A stretch of 64,000 nucleotides of DNA from Pachyseris speciosa (lineage: Eukaryota; Cnidaria; Anthozoa; Scleractinia; Pachyseridae), in NCBI GenBank assembly GCA_016490735.1, contig JAEMWC010001505.1, forward strand, positions 81,577 through 145,576. The letters run 5' to 3'. Under the pieces are notes generated by a model, which saw nothing but the letters and a program-made list of their open reading frames with translations, was not told the origin of the DNA and ran no database searches. Shown here piece by piece: positions 51,393 through 60,092 of this stretch (positions are counted from its first letter, which is position 1; each line of letters opens with the position of its first letter). The position numbers and the translations under genes were made by a program.

Positions 51393-52376
51393 TCAAACAC
51401 CCAGACCAAGTTTCTCTTTCATATTGATTGCGTTTCGAGCCAACGCGTGGCCCCATTGCCTCTTTCCCCGCGGAATTGCGTCAAGAGACTTCACCATTTT
51501 TCGGTCAGCAACGTGCTTGCATTTTTTCTCGTTCTCGCCGTACTTCTTTGCGCGGAAATCGCAACTTCTGTAATCAGCATTATGTTGCATGGCCACTGCG
51601 TCGGTTGGGCCGCTGGGCGGCTGAAATACTTCCAGAATTTCCCCCGTTTCAGGATCAAAGCTCAGCTATTCATCCAAGGGGTTGTAAGGCCCGGTGTAGC
51701 GGTGGCCGGGGAGGGTCCAACCTTTTTTGGCGCTGGCAGTTTTCCAATCAATTCATGAACGTCCACACCCGAACCATAATTGCGCATGGTTTTCTTGAAA
51801 ACATCTGCGAACCCATGGTGGTTGTACCCCGCTTTGGCGAAAGCTTTCAAAAACTTCGGGTCGGTCGCAAACTTGGGCACCAACACACCTTGTGAAACAA
51901 AGCGGGGGTAGAAAAGATCGCCAAGACCTGCGCCGTCGAGATCAGGTCTGTCGGTTTTGTAACGGACGTTGGGGCGCACCTTTGTGGAAAGCTGGTCCAG
52001 CAGCTTGATGCCAACCTTTTCCAATACTGGGGTGGCTTTGCGTAGCCCGTGGTTGATGGCCTTTTTCTGCAGCTGTTTGTTGCGAAGAGCCTCAGAAGCG
52101 CAATAGCGGCCAGCCTCCACCCCCTTTTTCGCGAGAAAGGGAATCCCATGTTGCAGAGTGAAGTCGAGTGCCGTTCCTACAAGGTCAGTCAAAACACCAG
52201 CGCCCTCTGCTTGAGAGGGCCCCGTCAGTTTCCCGGCAAGAAGCGGGTTTTTGTCTTGCGGCAAACCACGCACTTGGCTTTTCCCATTCTTCGTTTGTTT
52301 TGGTCAGAACAACCCTTTCTGACTTAGGCACATTCGGGCTTTTGCGTCTGTCTCGCACACAATACCAATCAGTCAT
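51393..52376 (-). pseudogene. PLA2-like minor capsid protein, frameshifted
   Basis: Start at ATG 52,376 with MTDWYCVRDRRKSPNVPKSE; a Cys-containing N-terminal segment follows (52,273: VRGLPQDKNPLLAGKL). The middle is Ala/Lys helix, then PNVRYKTDRPDLDGAG and FAKAGYNHHGFADVF. After a shift near 51,700 and a TAG at 51,666-51,668 comes YTGPYNPLDE, which resembles the phospholipase A2 calcium loop (Y-x-G-P), and AVAMQHNADYRSC, the position of the catalytic His-Asp pair (here His-Asn). It ends CKHVADRKMVKSL and INMKEKLGLGV. Such PLA2-like domains act in endosomal escape in other DNA viruses; here the active site is probably lost. Confidence 0.55.
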
Positions 52377-52379
52377 TGC

Positions 52380-52848
52380 TCAAGGTTTATTCAGGAAATA
52401 ATTTTTCACAACCTTTTCGTTGTGATGCACATCGTCGGAAAATCTTCTTAAAACGCCCCTGTAACTTGTGCCTTTGATGCGTTCATTGAGGAAAAGCAGG
52501 CAGAAATACCCGCACCTCACACTTCCAATCCACTGGATTTTGATTGTCGTTGCGGAGAAAAGTTTCGTGGCCCAACTTTCGCATTTCCTGCTCCCACTCG
52601 TTTGGGGGTGGCAGACAGAAGGAGTCAAAATACTCCACCTCCAGCCTTGAAGCAGGGACGTCCTTTCCCTTCCAGCAACAGACCCAGTGCGTTCCCAAAC
52701 TTCCGAAATCGTCCAGGTTGATGATGCAGGGTGAATGGTGCAGGGGTTTGGCGTCATTGGGCGAGAAGAAGCCCTTGAGTGGGATATCGAGATATTCGCA
52801 CTAATTCATCAACTCAACGTTGGAAAGTAGTACGTCCTTGAACTTCAT
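52380..52848 (-). pseudogene. Adenain-type cysteine protease, broken
   Basis: From 52,848: MKFKDVLLSNVELMN, TAG at 52,801-52,803, then CEYLDIPLKGFFSPNDA. The catalytic series follows: SLGTHWVCCWKG (His), VEYFDSFCLPPP (Asp), LRNDNQNPVDWKC (Gln) and, after a frame shift near 52,515, RCGYFCLLFLNERIKG (Cys in the G-Y-x-C context). It ends HNEKVVKNYFLNKP. Adenoviral-type proteases process capsid precursors during maturation; this His-Asp-Gln-Cys order is the family signature. Two lesions make it non-functional. It lies between the PLA2-like gene and the short virion-type gene. Confidence 0.75.
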
Positions 52849-53579
52849 TTTTCTCCCCCCGCCCCATCATCGGGCATTCCCAGTCTTCCCACCGGCCAAA
52901 GAAGGGCGGAGGGCGCATTTGCATGCCGCTTCCTTGTGTTGATATAGGCAGCGCCGGAAGGTGGGGAGGTGCAGAACGCCTCGACCGTGACGGCTGCAAG
53001 TGTGTTCCGCTCCCCAACATCTGTTGGACAGGGCTTATGGGAAGAAGGACGCCGATGGAAGCCAGCATGCCAAGAAACCCACCGTATTGCGCGGTCCCAC
53101 CTCCACGAACCAAGCCCTTGCCGACAAGATATTTCTCAATAGTTTTATTTTGGTTGGGGGAAAGCATTTGCACGAGTTTTTACAACTGCACCTCTTGGGG
53201 CCGAAGCCGTTTCCGAAAACCTTTTTCAAAACCTTTCCCGCGTCGAAGCTGAGTCCCGCCGCCATTCCCAAAGCTTTTCCCACAGAGGGGACGAGAGCGG
53301 GGCCCAGACTGGGCGCTGCGGACAAGAGGTTGCCGCCTCGCTGAAAAGTTTTGGACATCTGCATCTTGCTTATCGTCACATCCGCACCATGGCCAGCGCT
53401 GGCGGCCTTTTCAGTCGGTTTATTTGCGTGGCGGTCAACAAAAGATCGTTGCCCTTCCCAATCTGTTCCGGCTTGACATGCAGAATCACAGCCGCCCTTT
53501 CTTTCGCCGCCTTCAGGAGGCTGTATCTTTGGCCCTCTGTCAGAGCGAGCTTGAACGGGTGATACACCATCGGCATCTT
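52814..53579 (-). pseudogene. Short virion-type protein, frameshifted (homologue of 1-202)
   Basis: The first frame 53,576-53,376 (MVYHPFKLALTEGQRYSLLK, TATQINRLKRPP) matches the element A gene. A second frame (53,379-53,035) adds KMQMSKTFQRGGNLL and Ala/Gly-rich LGMAAGLSFDAGKVLKKVFG. A third (53,173-52,814) ends with MLSPNQNKTIEKYLVGKG, PPPFFGRWEDWE and basic residues. So the gene is longer than what is visible for element A and has two shifts. Hydrophobic Gly/Ala middle and basic tail fit a core or membrane-associated virion protein. Confidence 0.5.
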
Positions 53580-53641
53580 ATATCAAAGAACAAAAATTTA
53601 CAGGGAGAAACATCGTTCGGAGAATACGCTCGAAGAGCAAA

Positions 53642-54993
53642 TCAGACAACAAACAACTCGTTGCCAATCTGTTGTATGACGACCTCTTCCTCGTTCAGGA
53701 CGGCAACGAACAGGCGGTAATCCGCCGTTGCGGCCCGGTTCAAGCGGTAGTGCAAAACCAGCTTCTTCTCATCCCCAGCCATGCTCTCCTTTGTCGGCCG
53801 GAGATCGAAATAGATGACGGGGTAAAGCGTCAAGTATTTGGCCACATTCAGCTGGGTCCCGGTGTTGACATCATTTCTCCTGTAGCTGTAGTCAATCAGG
53901 TCTCGGCGTATTCGGATTTGGTCTTCCCCATCGTACTCCAGCTTAGGATAAAAGTCGACCCGTACTGAAGGCGGCAAGTTGAAAGTTTCGCCCCACCATC
54001 GAGAGCGAAGGTGTGGAAGACGATGGGGTTCGTTGTGGCCGCATTCAGGTTTGCCACCTTTTGAATGAAAATGAACGCATGCTTCGCATTCTTGACCCCT
54101 GGGTTTATCAACCATTGCCCACCAGCGCCCCGGCGGTCGGCGCCGGTATCAGCGTCTCCTTCATGTAGCGCCATTGGGTGGGTTTCAGAAAGCTTTCATT
54201 CACGATCTTCTGTCCCTCAGGTGCAAACATCTACTTCGAGACCTACAACTCGAACAGCTTGACGACGATCCGGTGGTTGGCGGTGGCAGCGCCCCCGAAA
54301 AGCATATCATTGTCGTTCTGCAGCTTTATTTCGAACTGAAGCTGCATCTGGGGGAGGAGTTTGTCAGACAACTCCTCGAAGAATGAATAGCTTTTGAGAG
54401 GGATTATCGTTTTGACCGTTTTTTGCGGTTCTTCTTTCGAAAGAAGCCCACGCGCTCTGATCCTGAGGCTGGTTGCGTCGTCCCCAGTCGCAGTCGTGTT
54501 GTCATTGTCAAAATACCACAACTCATCTTTTGCCACACTTTGCTCGTAGTCATCGGAGAATTCCAACAGGTTTTTGATGAAAACGACTTTGTGAACGTCG
54601 TTGGCTTCGTTAAGGGATTTTCTGGCGGATTTCACCTTCAAGTCCTGTATGAGGGAGAAAGGAGCCGTTGACCGGCGCAGAGTCAACATTGGCGACCACG
54701 TGAGCCCCGTCGGCCTTTACCTGCAGCTCGTACTCCACCCGAAAATAAGCGTTGTACCAGTCAAGAATGACGTCTCGGTCTTTCACATCTATAACCAACC
54801 CTCCTTTGGTTTGTTCCTGCCCATTTCCCGGCAACGTGAGCGGGCTGTTCAGTTGAAATTTGAGGTAGTCCACCTTGTCAAGCAAGCGGGGCGCTCTGAA
54901 CATCGCTGTATACACAGCCAAAAACTTTTTATGCTCCAAGGCAGAAGTTTTAAAGTTGGTTAGCCAAAATTTGGCTGACTTGAACCATCGCAT
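53642..54993 (-). pseudogene. Major capsid protein, heavily frameshifted
   Basis: Start probably MRWFKSAKFWLTNFKTS at 54,993. N-terminal frame: PRLLDKVDYLKFQL, VILDWYNAYFRVEYELQV. Next frame (54,689-54,243): ARKSLNEANDVHKVVFIKNL, LPQMQLQFEIKLQNDND, ANHRIVVKLFEL. Next: GQKIVNESFLKPTQWRYM (about 54,190) and AGGQWLINPGVKNAKHAFIF. Last frame (to 53,642): DGEDQIRIRRDLIDYSY, TLYPVIYFDLRP, ATADYRLFVAVLNEEEVV. Segment order equals that of element A. At least four frame changes. Capsid function by family and synteny. Confidence 0.7.
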
Positions 54994-55287
54994 CCATTTT
55001 TCGGTGTGGGATGGTGGGCGTTGGACGCCCATTGGGGGCTTGCTTGCGTTTTTGCAACAGTTGACGTATTTTTTTGCCGCCGCTCTCAGTCAGTGCCTGG
55101 GTCCCCTTTTCGGTTGCCTTTGTGGCTGCTTGCATTGCGGCCCTTTTCAAAACCGGCGCGGCTGCCTTTCTGAGTTGTTTGCCAATGGCCATGAGGGTAT
55201 CGCGAACACACCCGACCCCTTGTGTTTGAAGCGGAACCGGCCGACACGGGGGTCATAAAATTTCATCCACTCACTCGGGCGATTCAT
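54950..55287 (-). pseudogene. Small basic protein, frameshifted (homologue of 1620-1873)
   Basis: ATG at 55,287: MNRPSEWMKFYDPRVGRF, then a shift near 55,200 to MAIGKQLRKAAAPVLKRAAM, QAATKATEKGTQALTESGG and KKIRQLLQKRKQAPNGRP. Very rich in Lys and Ala, without the AT-hook of element A. It overlaps the MCP start. DNA condensation is an inference. Confidence 0.5.
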
Positions 55288-55296
55288 GCTCTATAA

Positions 55297-55762
55297 TCAT
55301 GCAGAAATTTCACGGATCATGAGATGCACAGCTACGTCCACGTCGTTGAGGTTGAGGATGTTGTTGTGCCCGTCTGTGACCCGGATCCTCACCGCGCCGA
55401 TTCGCGATCTGTTGACCGGGTGAGACTTTGGGCGGAGGGGCTCCTTTGTGAAAGGGGCCGACCTCGAGGTTGGCCGTGGAGAAGGTGAACAAATCAGCAC
55501 TTGGTATGTTGTTGGCTCGCCCCGTGATCAGGTCGCAGTTTAGGAACGCCCAGTCGACGCTCCGCGTAATGTCGGGGATCCTGTCCCCCGTGAAAGTCGT
55601 GGCGTCTTTCAGAAGCTTTTTGCCAAAGCTTAGCAGTTTCCCAAAGTCGCCAGTCGTGAGGTCAAGTTCATACCCAGTGGCCACCCCAATCACAACCTGG
55701 GTGATGGCGTAATCGAAGTACAGGTTGAAGACGTGTTTCGTTTCCGCCGCGGTGGGGTACAC
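55297..55762 (-). pseudogene. Penton-like protein, frameshifted at the 3' side
   Basis: Frame 55,762-55,470 holds VFNLYFDYAITQVVIGVATG, YELDLTTGDFGKLLSFGKK, DRIPDITRSVDWAFLNCDLI and LEVGPFHKGAPP. After a shift near 55,440 the adjacent frame (55,297-55,500) ends VRIRVTDGHNNILNLNDVDV. The signature D-I-T-R-S/G-V-D...N-C-D is shared with 1904-2311. One indel separates an otherwise complete protein of about 150 residues. Confidence 0.6.
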
Positions 55763-55831
55763 AAAATCATTTGTGGTGGGTCGGGCTTATGTTTCTTTCG
55801 GGGGAGTTCGTTTCAACCCCCTTTTCCCTTC

Positions 55832-56302
55832 TTAACGCTGCTGTGGTGAAAATTCCCTTCTTTGGGTTTGAACCCCAGCAACAAAATCTTGGAGATCCTT
55901 CACGGTGTAACCATGGAAACGAGAGGCTTTCTTTTTGACTTTGTAGTAGGGGTTATCCCCATACAGTGTGATTAGCCGGGTAACCAGGGTATTCCACGTT
56001 CGTGGTTGAGCCGTCCGTATGGCATCCGATTCGTTGGAGCCGCTGAGAAGCTTGTTTCCACTGGTTCGCCCCACGTCAGTCGTGGGGGTGGGAGGGAAGC
56101 TTCAGCCCCTTCTTCCAACGGCGGGGGTGGAGCTGGAAACTCTTCTTCCTCTTCCTCTTCCTCCTCCTCCTCTTCGGGACGTATCAAACTTTTGGTTAGG
56201 ATTTTGCAGAACAATAAGTTGAGCTTTCACTCCTTTTATGGCCTTATCTATTGTTTGAAGGAAAGGGTTTCTATTGTTCGCAAGACAAAGGTTAGGAATC
56301 AC
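55832..56302 (-). pseudogene. Acidic virion-type protein, frameshifted
   Basis: N-terminal frame 56,302: MIPNLCLANNRNPFLQTIDK. Then 56,214-55,972, with a run of twelve Glu and Pro-rich PAPPPPLEEGAE. Last frame 56,074-55,832: SDAIRTAQPRTWNTLVTRLI, LYGDNPYYKVKKKASRFHGY and LQDFVAGVQTQRR. It sits in the same slot as the element A coiled-coil gene (2581-3090). The Glu run could also be read as Ser on the plus strand, but the C-terminal part has good protein character only on the minus strand. Confidence 0.45.
55986..56010 (+). repeat. 25-bp exact direct repeat, copy 1
   Basis: AGGGTATTCCACGTTCGTGG followed by TTGAG. Identical to 58,208-58,232, where it codes the G-Y-S-T-F-V-V-E part of the fibre. 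Here it lies between unrelated reading frames, so it marks a rearrangement breakpoint. Confidence 0.8.
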
Positions 56303-57900
56303 CGACGTGTAGCCAGTTCACCGAGCGCGAAATTCAAATATCTTCGGAAGCGATAAGTGTTACAAACACTGCCTTTGTGGGGGAGGGTGTTGTAACGATT
56401 TTTGCAGCTTGGACACATCTAAAGGGGGTGGGTTGGGGAGGTTTGTGACAAGAAGAGCGAGGTCTGGACAGTAACCAAGCGAAAAATTACGCACAATAGT
56501 TTCAATAAAACTTTTCGAACACTCATGAACCATTACAAAAAAAATCCGTGGGTGTCGTGATCTACTGGGAAGAGCAGTAGCGCTTTCGCAATCAAACTTG
56601 GAAGATACATTTGTATTTGACTAACAAACGGCTAGTTCACAGTCGAATCATTTAAGTGTCTGTTAAGTTGGCACGTTATCATGGTAAGAACTTTAACAGT
56701 GAATCAAAGTTCAAATCCTCCGCTTTTCCCTTTTCGCTCCTTTTCCTTAACTCCATTTATAACGTGCAAAGCGATTATAAAATTTGACGTCGTCTTCAAA
56801 TATACAGCCACTGGCGCAATGAATATGAAAGAAAACATGTTGTCCGCAAGCCGAAGGGAACAAAGGAAGTGTGATTTCACACTTTTTTACGTTTGAGTGA
56901 CCTCACTTTTCGGACGGGGCACAGAAAGTTATAAAGAACATAATTATTATTTCTTCGTCTCGCGCGCAAAGCTTAGCACTCTAACAGTGAAACAAGGCTC
57001 TATCCCTCCACTTTTCCCCTTCCCTCGTTTTCGTTAACGCCACTTATAACCTGTCATGCGATTATAAAAGTTACATTGTTAAATTGTTGGTTGACGTTTA
57101 ATAAGACAAAGCCTAAGGGGAAATTGTTAATAACACTCTCATTTCAAAGACGTCTTTAGCATTGCAAAGTGTAACGCTGAAAGCGTATTCTTTGTGATTT
57201 GGTGGTTTTCTTAATAATTTGTGGGTAGAAGTATTTTTTTTAACTTGATGAGCACATTGTTTTCACGTTGTCATCTGTCGCTTTGTGCGCGAAACGAACG
57301 ATAAATGCTCTTTCAAACTATCTGCGCTTTCCAAAAAGCGACATCGCTCAAACGTTTAAGGTGTGAAATCACACTTTCTTTGTTCCTGAGGCGTGACAAC
57401 AACAGCGTCGTTTCTTTTACATTTCTTGCGTCAGTGGCTAAAGACACGCACGCAGTGTTCTTTCCTTTCTTTTCATAAAGAGCCGATTTCCAGGATCAGG
57501 TCTTTTTTTGCCTGCCCCAGTGTATTTTAAAACGGCGTCGCGCGGGCGAAGAAAAAAAATTAAAACAAAACAAATTTAACGCGAATGGAAAACTGATCGC
57601 TCCCGGCATTCGGAGAACGCTTGCTCGCAATAACATGACTGAAATAAATTCCGTTCACTAATAAAGTACGTCGTAAGGATTTCATGCATATTTTCTTTAT
57701 TTTCTGTGTGCTGGAGTTGGGCGATACACGGTAGGACTGGACGTGTAACTCAACATCTTTTCGACAGACGCTTCATGCATTTACTAACTCACTCCCTGCT
57801 AGTCTGTCTGTGTTTTCCCTAGTAGGCTCCCGTGGGGAACAAAATGTCATCACTGAAAATTTGCGAACTGGATCCGACTTAACCCGAGTCTAAGTTCGCG
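56303..57900. other. AT-rich non-viral insert where the ATPase gene should be
   Basis: No ATPase or fibre 5' sequence remains. Two direct copies of about 90 bp (56,691-56,781 and 56,983-57,070, both containing GCGATTATAAAA) and an inverted pair around GTGTGATTTCACAC (56,859-56,882 and 57,361-57,385) suggest an inserted foldback element. Composition is host-like. Confidence 0.5.
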
Positions 57901-58125
57901 TCACCGAACAGAAAAATCCCTAAGGACAGATAACAAAAGCTTCATTGTCTTAAAAAATCCTAACCAAGACAATAGGCAAAGTTTGATACGAGCTGGCGAC
58001 GGAGGAGGCGTTTCAGCCTCCAGCCTGAAACCATCCCAATCGAACGGCTTGATTCGGTCGAACTCATCCATTGCGTAGTCGGGTCCGGCCGCCTCTGCCA
58101 CGGGCGCCTGCAAACCTTGGTCCAA
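57901..58125 (-). other. 74-codon ORF, possible viral-gene fragment
   Basis: MDQGLQAPVAEAAGPDYAMD followed by EFDRIKPFDWDGFRLEAE and ARIKLCLLSWLGFFKT. Nucleotides near 57,960-58,030 (minus strand) resemble 56,178-56,215 on the plus strand (CGTATCAAACTT...TTGGTTAGGATTTT), indicating an inverted partial duplicate of the same sequence across the insert. Function unknown. Confidence 0.3.
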
Positions 58126-58190
58126 CCTCGTTGTGACTGGTTTTAAAAGCTTTTCGGCCTCAAGTTAGCCAAACTCCTTCGCGATTTTGT

Positions 58191-59022
58191 TTGTTAGCGC
58201 TGCCGAAAGGGTATTCCACGTTCGTGGTTGAGTACTTTCCGCCGGAAATGACAAACGTGTCCGTAAGAGCAAGCGCAACCATCGCGACAATCACGAGCCA
58301 AACCATGCGAACCTTCAGCAGCTACACAAAAACCCTCGTTCTGTTCCACCGGTGGAGTGACGCCACTCCCAACTACATTTACCTGGATCTGCACGGCTCA
58401 ACATCTGGCTCAACCACGGGCCACCTGGTGGTTTATGGGGTTTCTGGGTACACTTCCAGCGTGGATTCGAGTGTTTTTGACACGCTTTAGACTGTCGACG
58501 GTGGAATGATGACCATGGAAGCTCCTTTGAACATGAATGAAAAGCTTCTCGTAGCGCCAAAACTGGGAACCGACTTGGATTTGAATAACAAAAAGGTTCG
58601 CAGCGGCCCCTTGGATCTGTTTCGCGGGAGTGTCGTTCTTGGCGGAATGGTAATGGGGTCCTCCCTGGAGCTGGTGGGTTTCCCTTGTTTCTACCGAAGC
58701 TGGGTGAAGATTTGTATTTGAATGGCAAATATGTAATCGATGAAAATGTGGCAATCAATCTTCCTCAATTTTGGTCACCCTTTACTTCATCCAAATATGT
58801 AAGCAGAGTTGAGTTGGAAGGTTTCAGATTGATGTTGTATGTGGAAGTCTCTCTCGCAAGCATGTTTCAACCTCCGTCCCACACAGCTTGGATTCGCACA
58901 CGTGGGCTTATGATAAAACAATTCAGTTACTAAATAGTTTCTCTTCAATCACATTCAAATTCCAAGGCTTGAGCAACACACTGGGTGAACACTCCGTGCT
59001 TGAAGTCGATTTTGTGGCATGA
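58191..59022 (+). pseudogene. Fibre gene, 3' half only
   Basis: Begins inside a beta-rich module: KGYSTFVVEYFPPEMTN, then TTGHLVVYGVSGYTSSV, matching the G-x-Y-T-F-V-x-E core and A/V-YG element of element A. TAG at about 58,490; then MTMEAPLNMNEKLLVAP, KLGTDLDLNNKKVRSGPLDL, VVLGGMVMGSSLELVGF, and after a shift KLGEDLYLNGKYVIDENVAI. It ends SITFKFQGLSNTLGEHSV with TGA at 59,020-59,022. The 5' part with the tandem repeats is missing, deleted at the 25-bp repeat (58,208-58,232). Confidence 0.6.
58208..58232 (+). repeat. 25-bp exact direct repeat, copy 2
   Basis: The fibre-gene copy, coding the core of the beta-rich module. The 2.2 kb between the two copies contains the insert and no ATPase or fibre 5' half. 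Confidence 0.8.
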
Positions 59023-59069
59023 AAAATTTTCCTTCTTGATACCATGGCCGATTTTTACCCAAGCTCTGT

Positions 59070-59545
59070 ATGTTCGACTTCAACCACATCGACCCTCCCT
59101 TAAACGGGGCACCGTCGAGATGTTGAAAAAGTTTTACGCTTTCTACCACAAGAAACATTGGGGCTACGACGAACTTTTTCACAGCTTTCAAAAACTAAAC
59201 CTGTTTCGCAATGTTGTGGCGGGAAAGGCCATCATCTCTTCCGCGGTTGCGGGGGGCATCACCTTGAACCCAATTGTGTTTGCAACTTTGACTGCTTTCG
59301 GCCTTGTGGTCAAAGGTGTGGCAAGCTTCAAAAAATACGACAAAAAGGCTGAGAGGGTCATCTTCGCCCGGGTCGAATACAAAAAAATTCTGGACGCAAT
59401 CCGCTTCCATCTCAGGGGGGAGCCTTTCGATGAAAAAGCATTTCTCGACAAGCTAAAAATTGTTGACGACTTCGTCAGCGACCACTACATGGAGATCCCC
59501 GAAGAAATCCTGGCGAAATACGCCAAACGTTTCGTAGCGGAGTAA
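59070..59545 (+). pseudogene. Two-helix membrane protein, one frameshift (homologue of 8711-9196)
   Basis: The start MFDFNHIDPPLNGAP is in one frame (59,070); the rest is in another: MLKKFYAFYHKKHWGYDELF, SAVAGGITLNPIVFATLTAF (hydrophobic hairpin), RAREVYKK-type charged helix, and EILAKYAKRFVAE at the stop, 59,545. Architecture and position (between fibre and zinc ribbon) match element A. The collagen/LamG and unknown genes that separate these genes in A are absent here. Confidence 0.55.
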
Positions 59546-59552
59546 ACGCGGT

Positions 59553-59903
59553 GTGAAGACCTCAATTACGTTGTTCGGTTCATTAGTCCCACCACCATCC
59601 AACGAACCTTTCTTTCACCCGGCGACGCGTTGCTGGGTGGATTTTTTCGACGGCTGGAAAGAGGTTCGTGAGAATTTCTTTTCTTCGCGGCCAAACTCCT
59701 TTTGGAACCGCTGGAAAGTAATCAAGCAAAACACAAACATAATTCACCAACTTGGGAAAGAAAAACACCCTGAAATCGCGGATGAGGCCACCCAAAAACT
59801 TTCATCGCAATGGATCGCAGAGTTCTCGCCTGCCATCCGAAATGGTGTTGACGTTGCTGAATATTCCGTGTTTTCTGAGAATTTTGCGAAGGTGGGTGTG
59901 TGA
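59553..59903 (+). CDS. Uncertain 116-codon ORF
   Basis: MKTSITLFGSLVPPPSNEPF, then WVDFFDGWKEVRENFFSSRP and WNRWKVIKQNTNIIHQLGKE. It follows the two-helix gene by 8 bp and has viral-like codon use. It overlaps the minus-strand zinc-ribbon gene at its 3' end. The minus strand is also nearly open here (FLGGLIRDFRVFFFPKLVNY...), so either strand may be the coding one. There is no element A counterpart. Confidence 0.3.
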   Translation: MKTSITLFGSLVPPPSNEPFFHPATRCWVDFFDGWKEVRENFFSSRPNSFWNRWKVIKQNTNIIHQLGKEKHPEIADEATQKLSSQWIAEFSPAIRNGVDVAEYSVFSENFAKVGV

Positions 59904-60077
59904 GACAGGGTTGGCTGTCCACCTCACCTCCTTCCTGGTTTTGGTTGGGGTGCCGAGCTCCTCAACCCTTTGGCAACTTTGACAGACAATTTCGAAATTC
60001 TTATCGTCCTTAACCATCGTTTCTCCACAGCACACCCTTCCGTTTGGGATCGCGTTCGCATTCGCCATCTTTCCCAC
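59583..60077 (-). pseudogene. Zinc-ribbon late-factor-like protein, interrupted
   Basis: From 60,077: MGKMANANAIPNGRVCCGET, then DDKNFEIVCQSCQRVEELG, a C-C/C-x-x-C ribbon as in element A (9186-9749). THLRKILRKHGIFSN and then TAG at 59,802-59,804; the same frame stays open to 59,583 (LVNYVCVLLDYFPAVPKGVW). Only the ribbon is recognisably shared with element A; the basic region is diverged or lost. Role as there. Confidence 0.5.
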
Positions 60078-60092
60078 CGTTTTATAGGTTCA

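Noticed and set aside
53000..53344. Plus-strand ORFs across 51-56 kb
   Set aside because: GC-rich DNA leaves many antisense frames open; viral motifs are on the minus strand.
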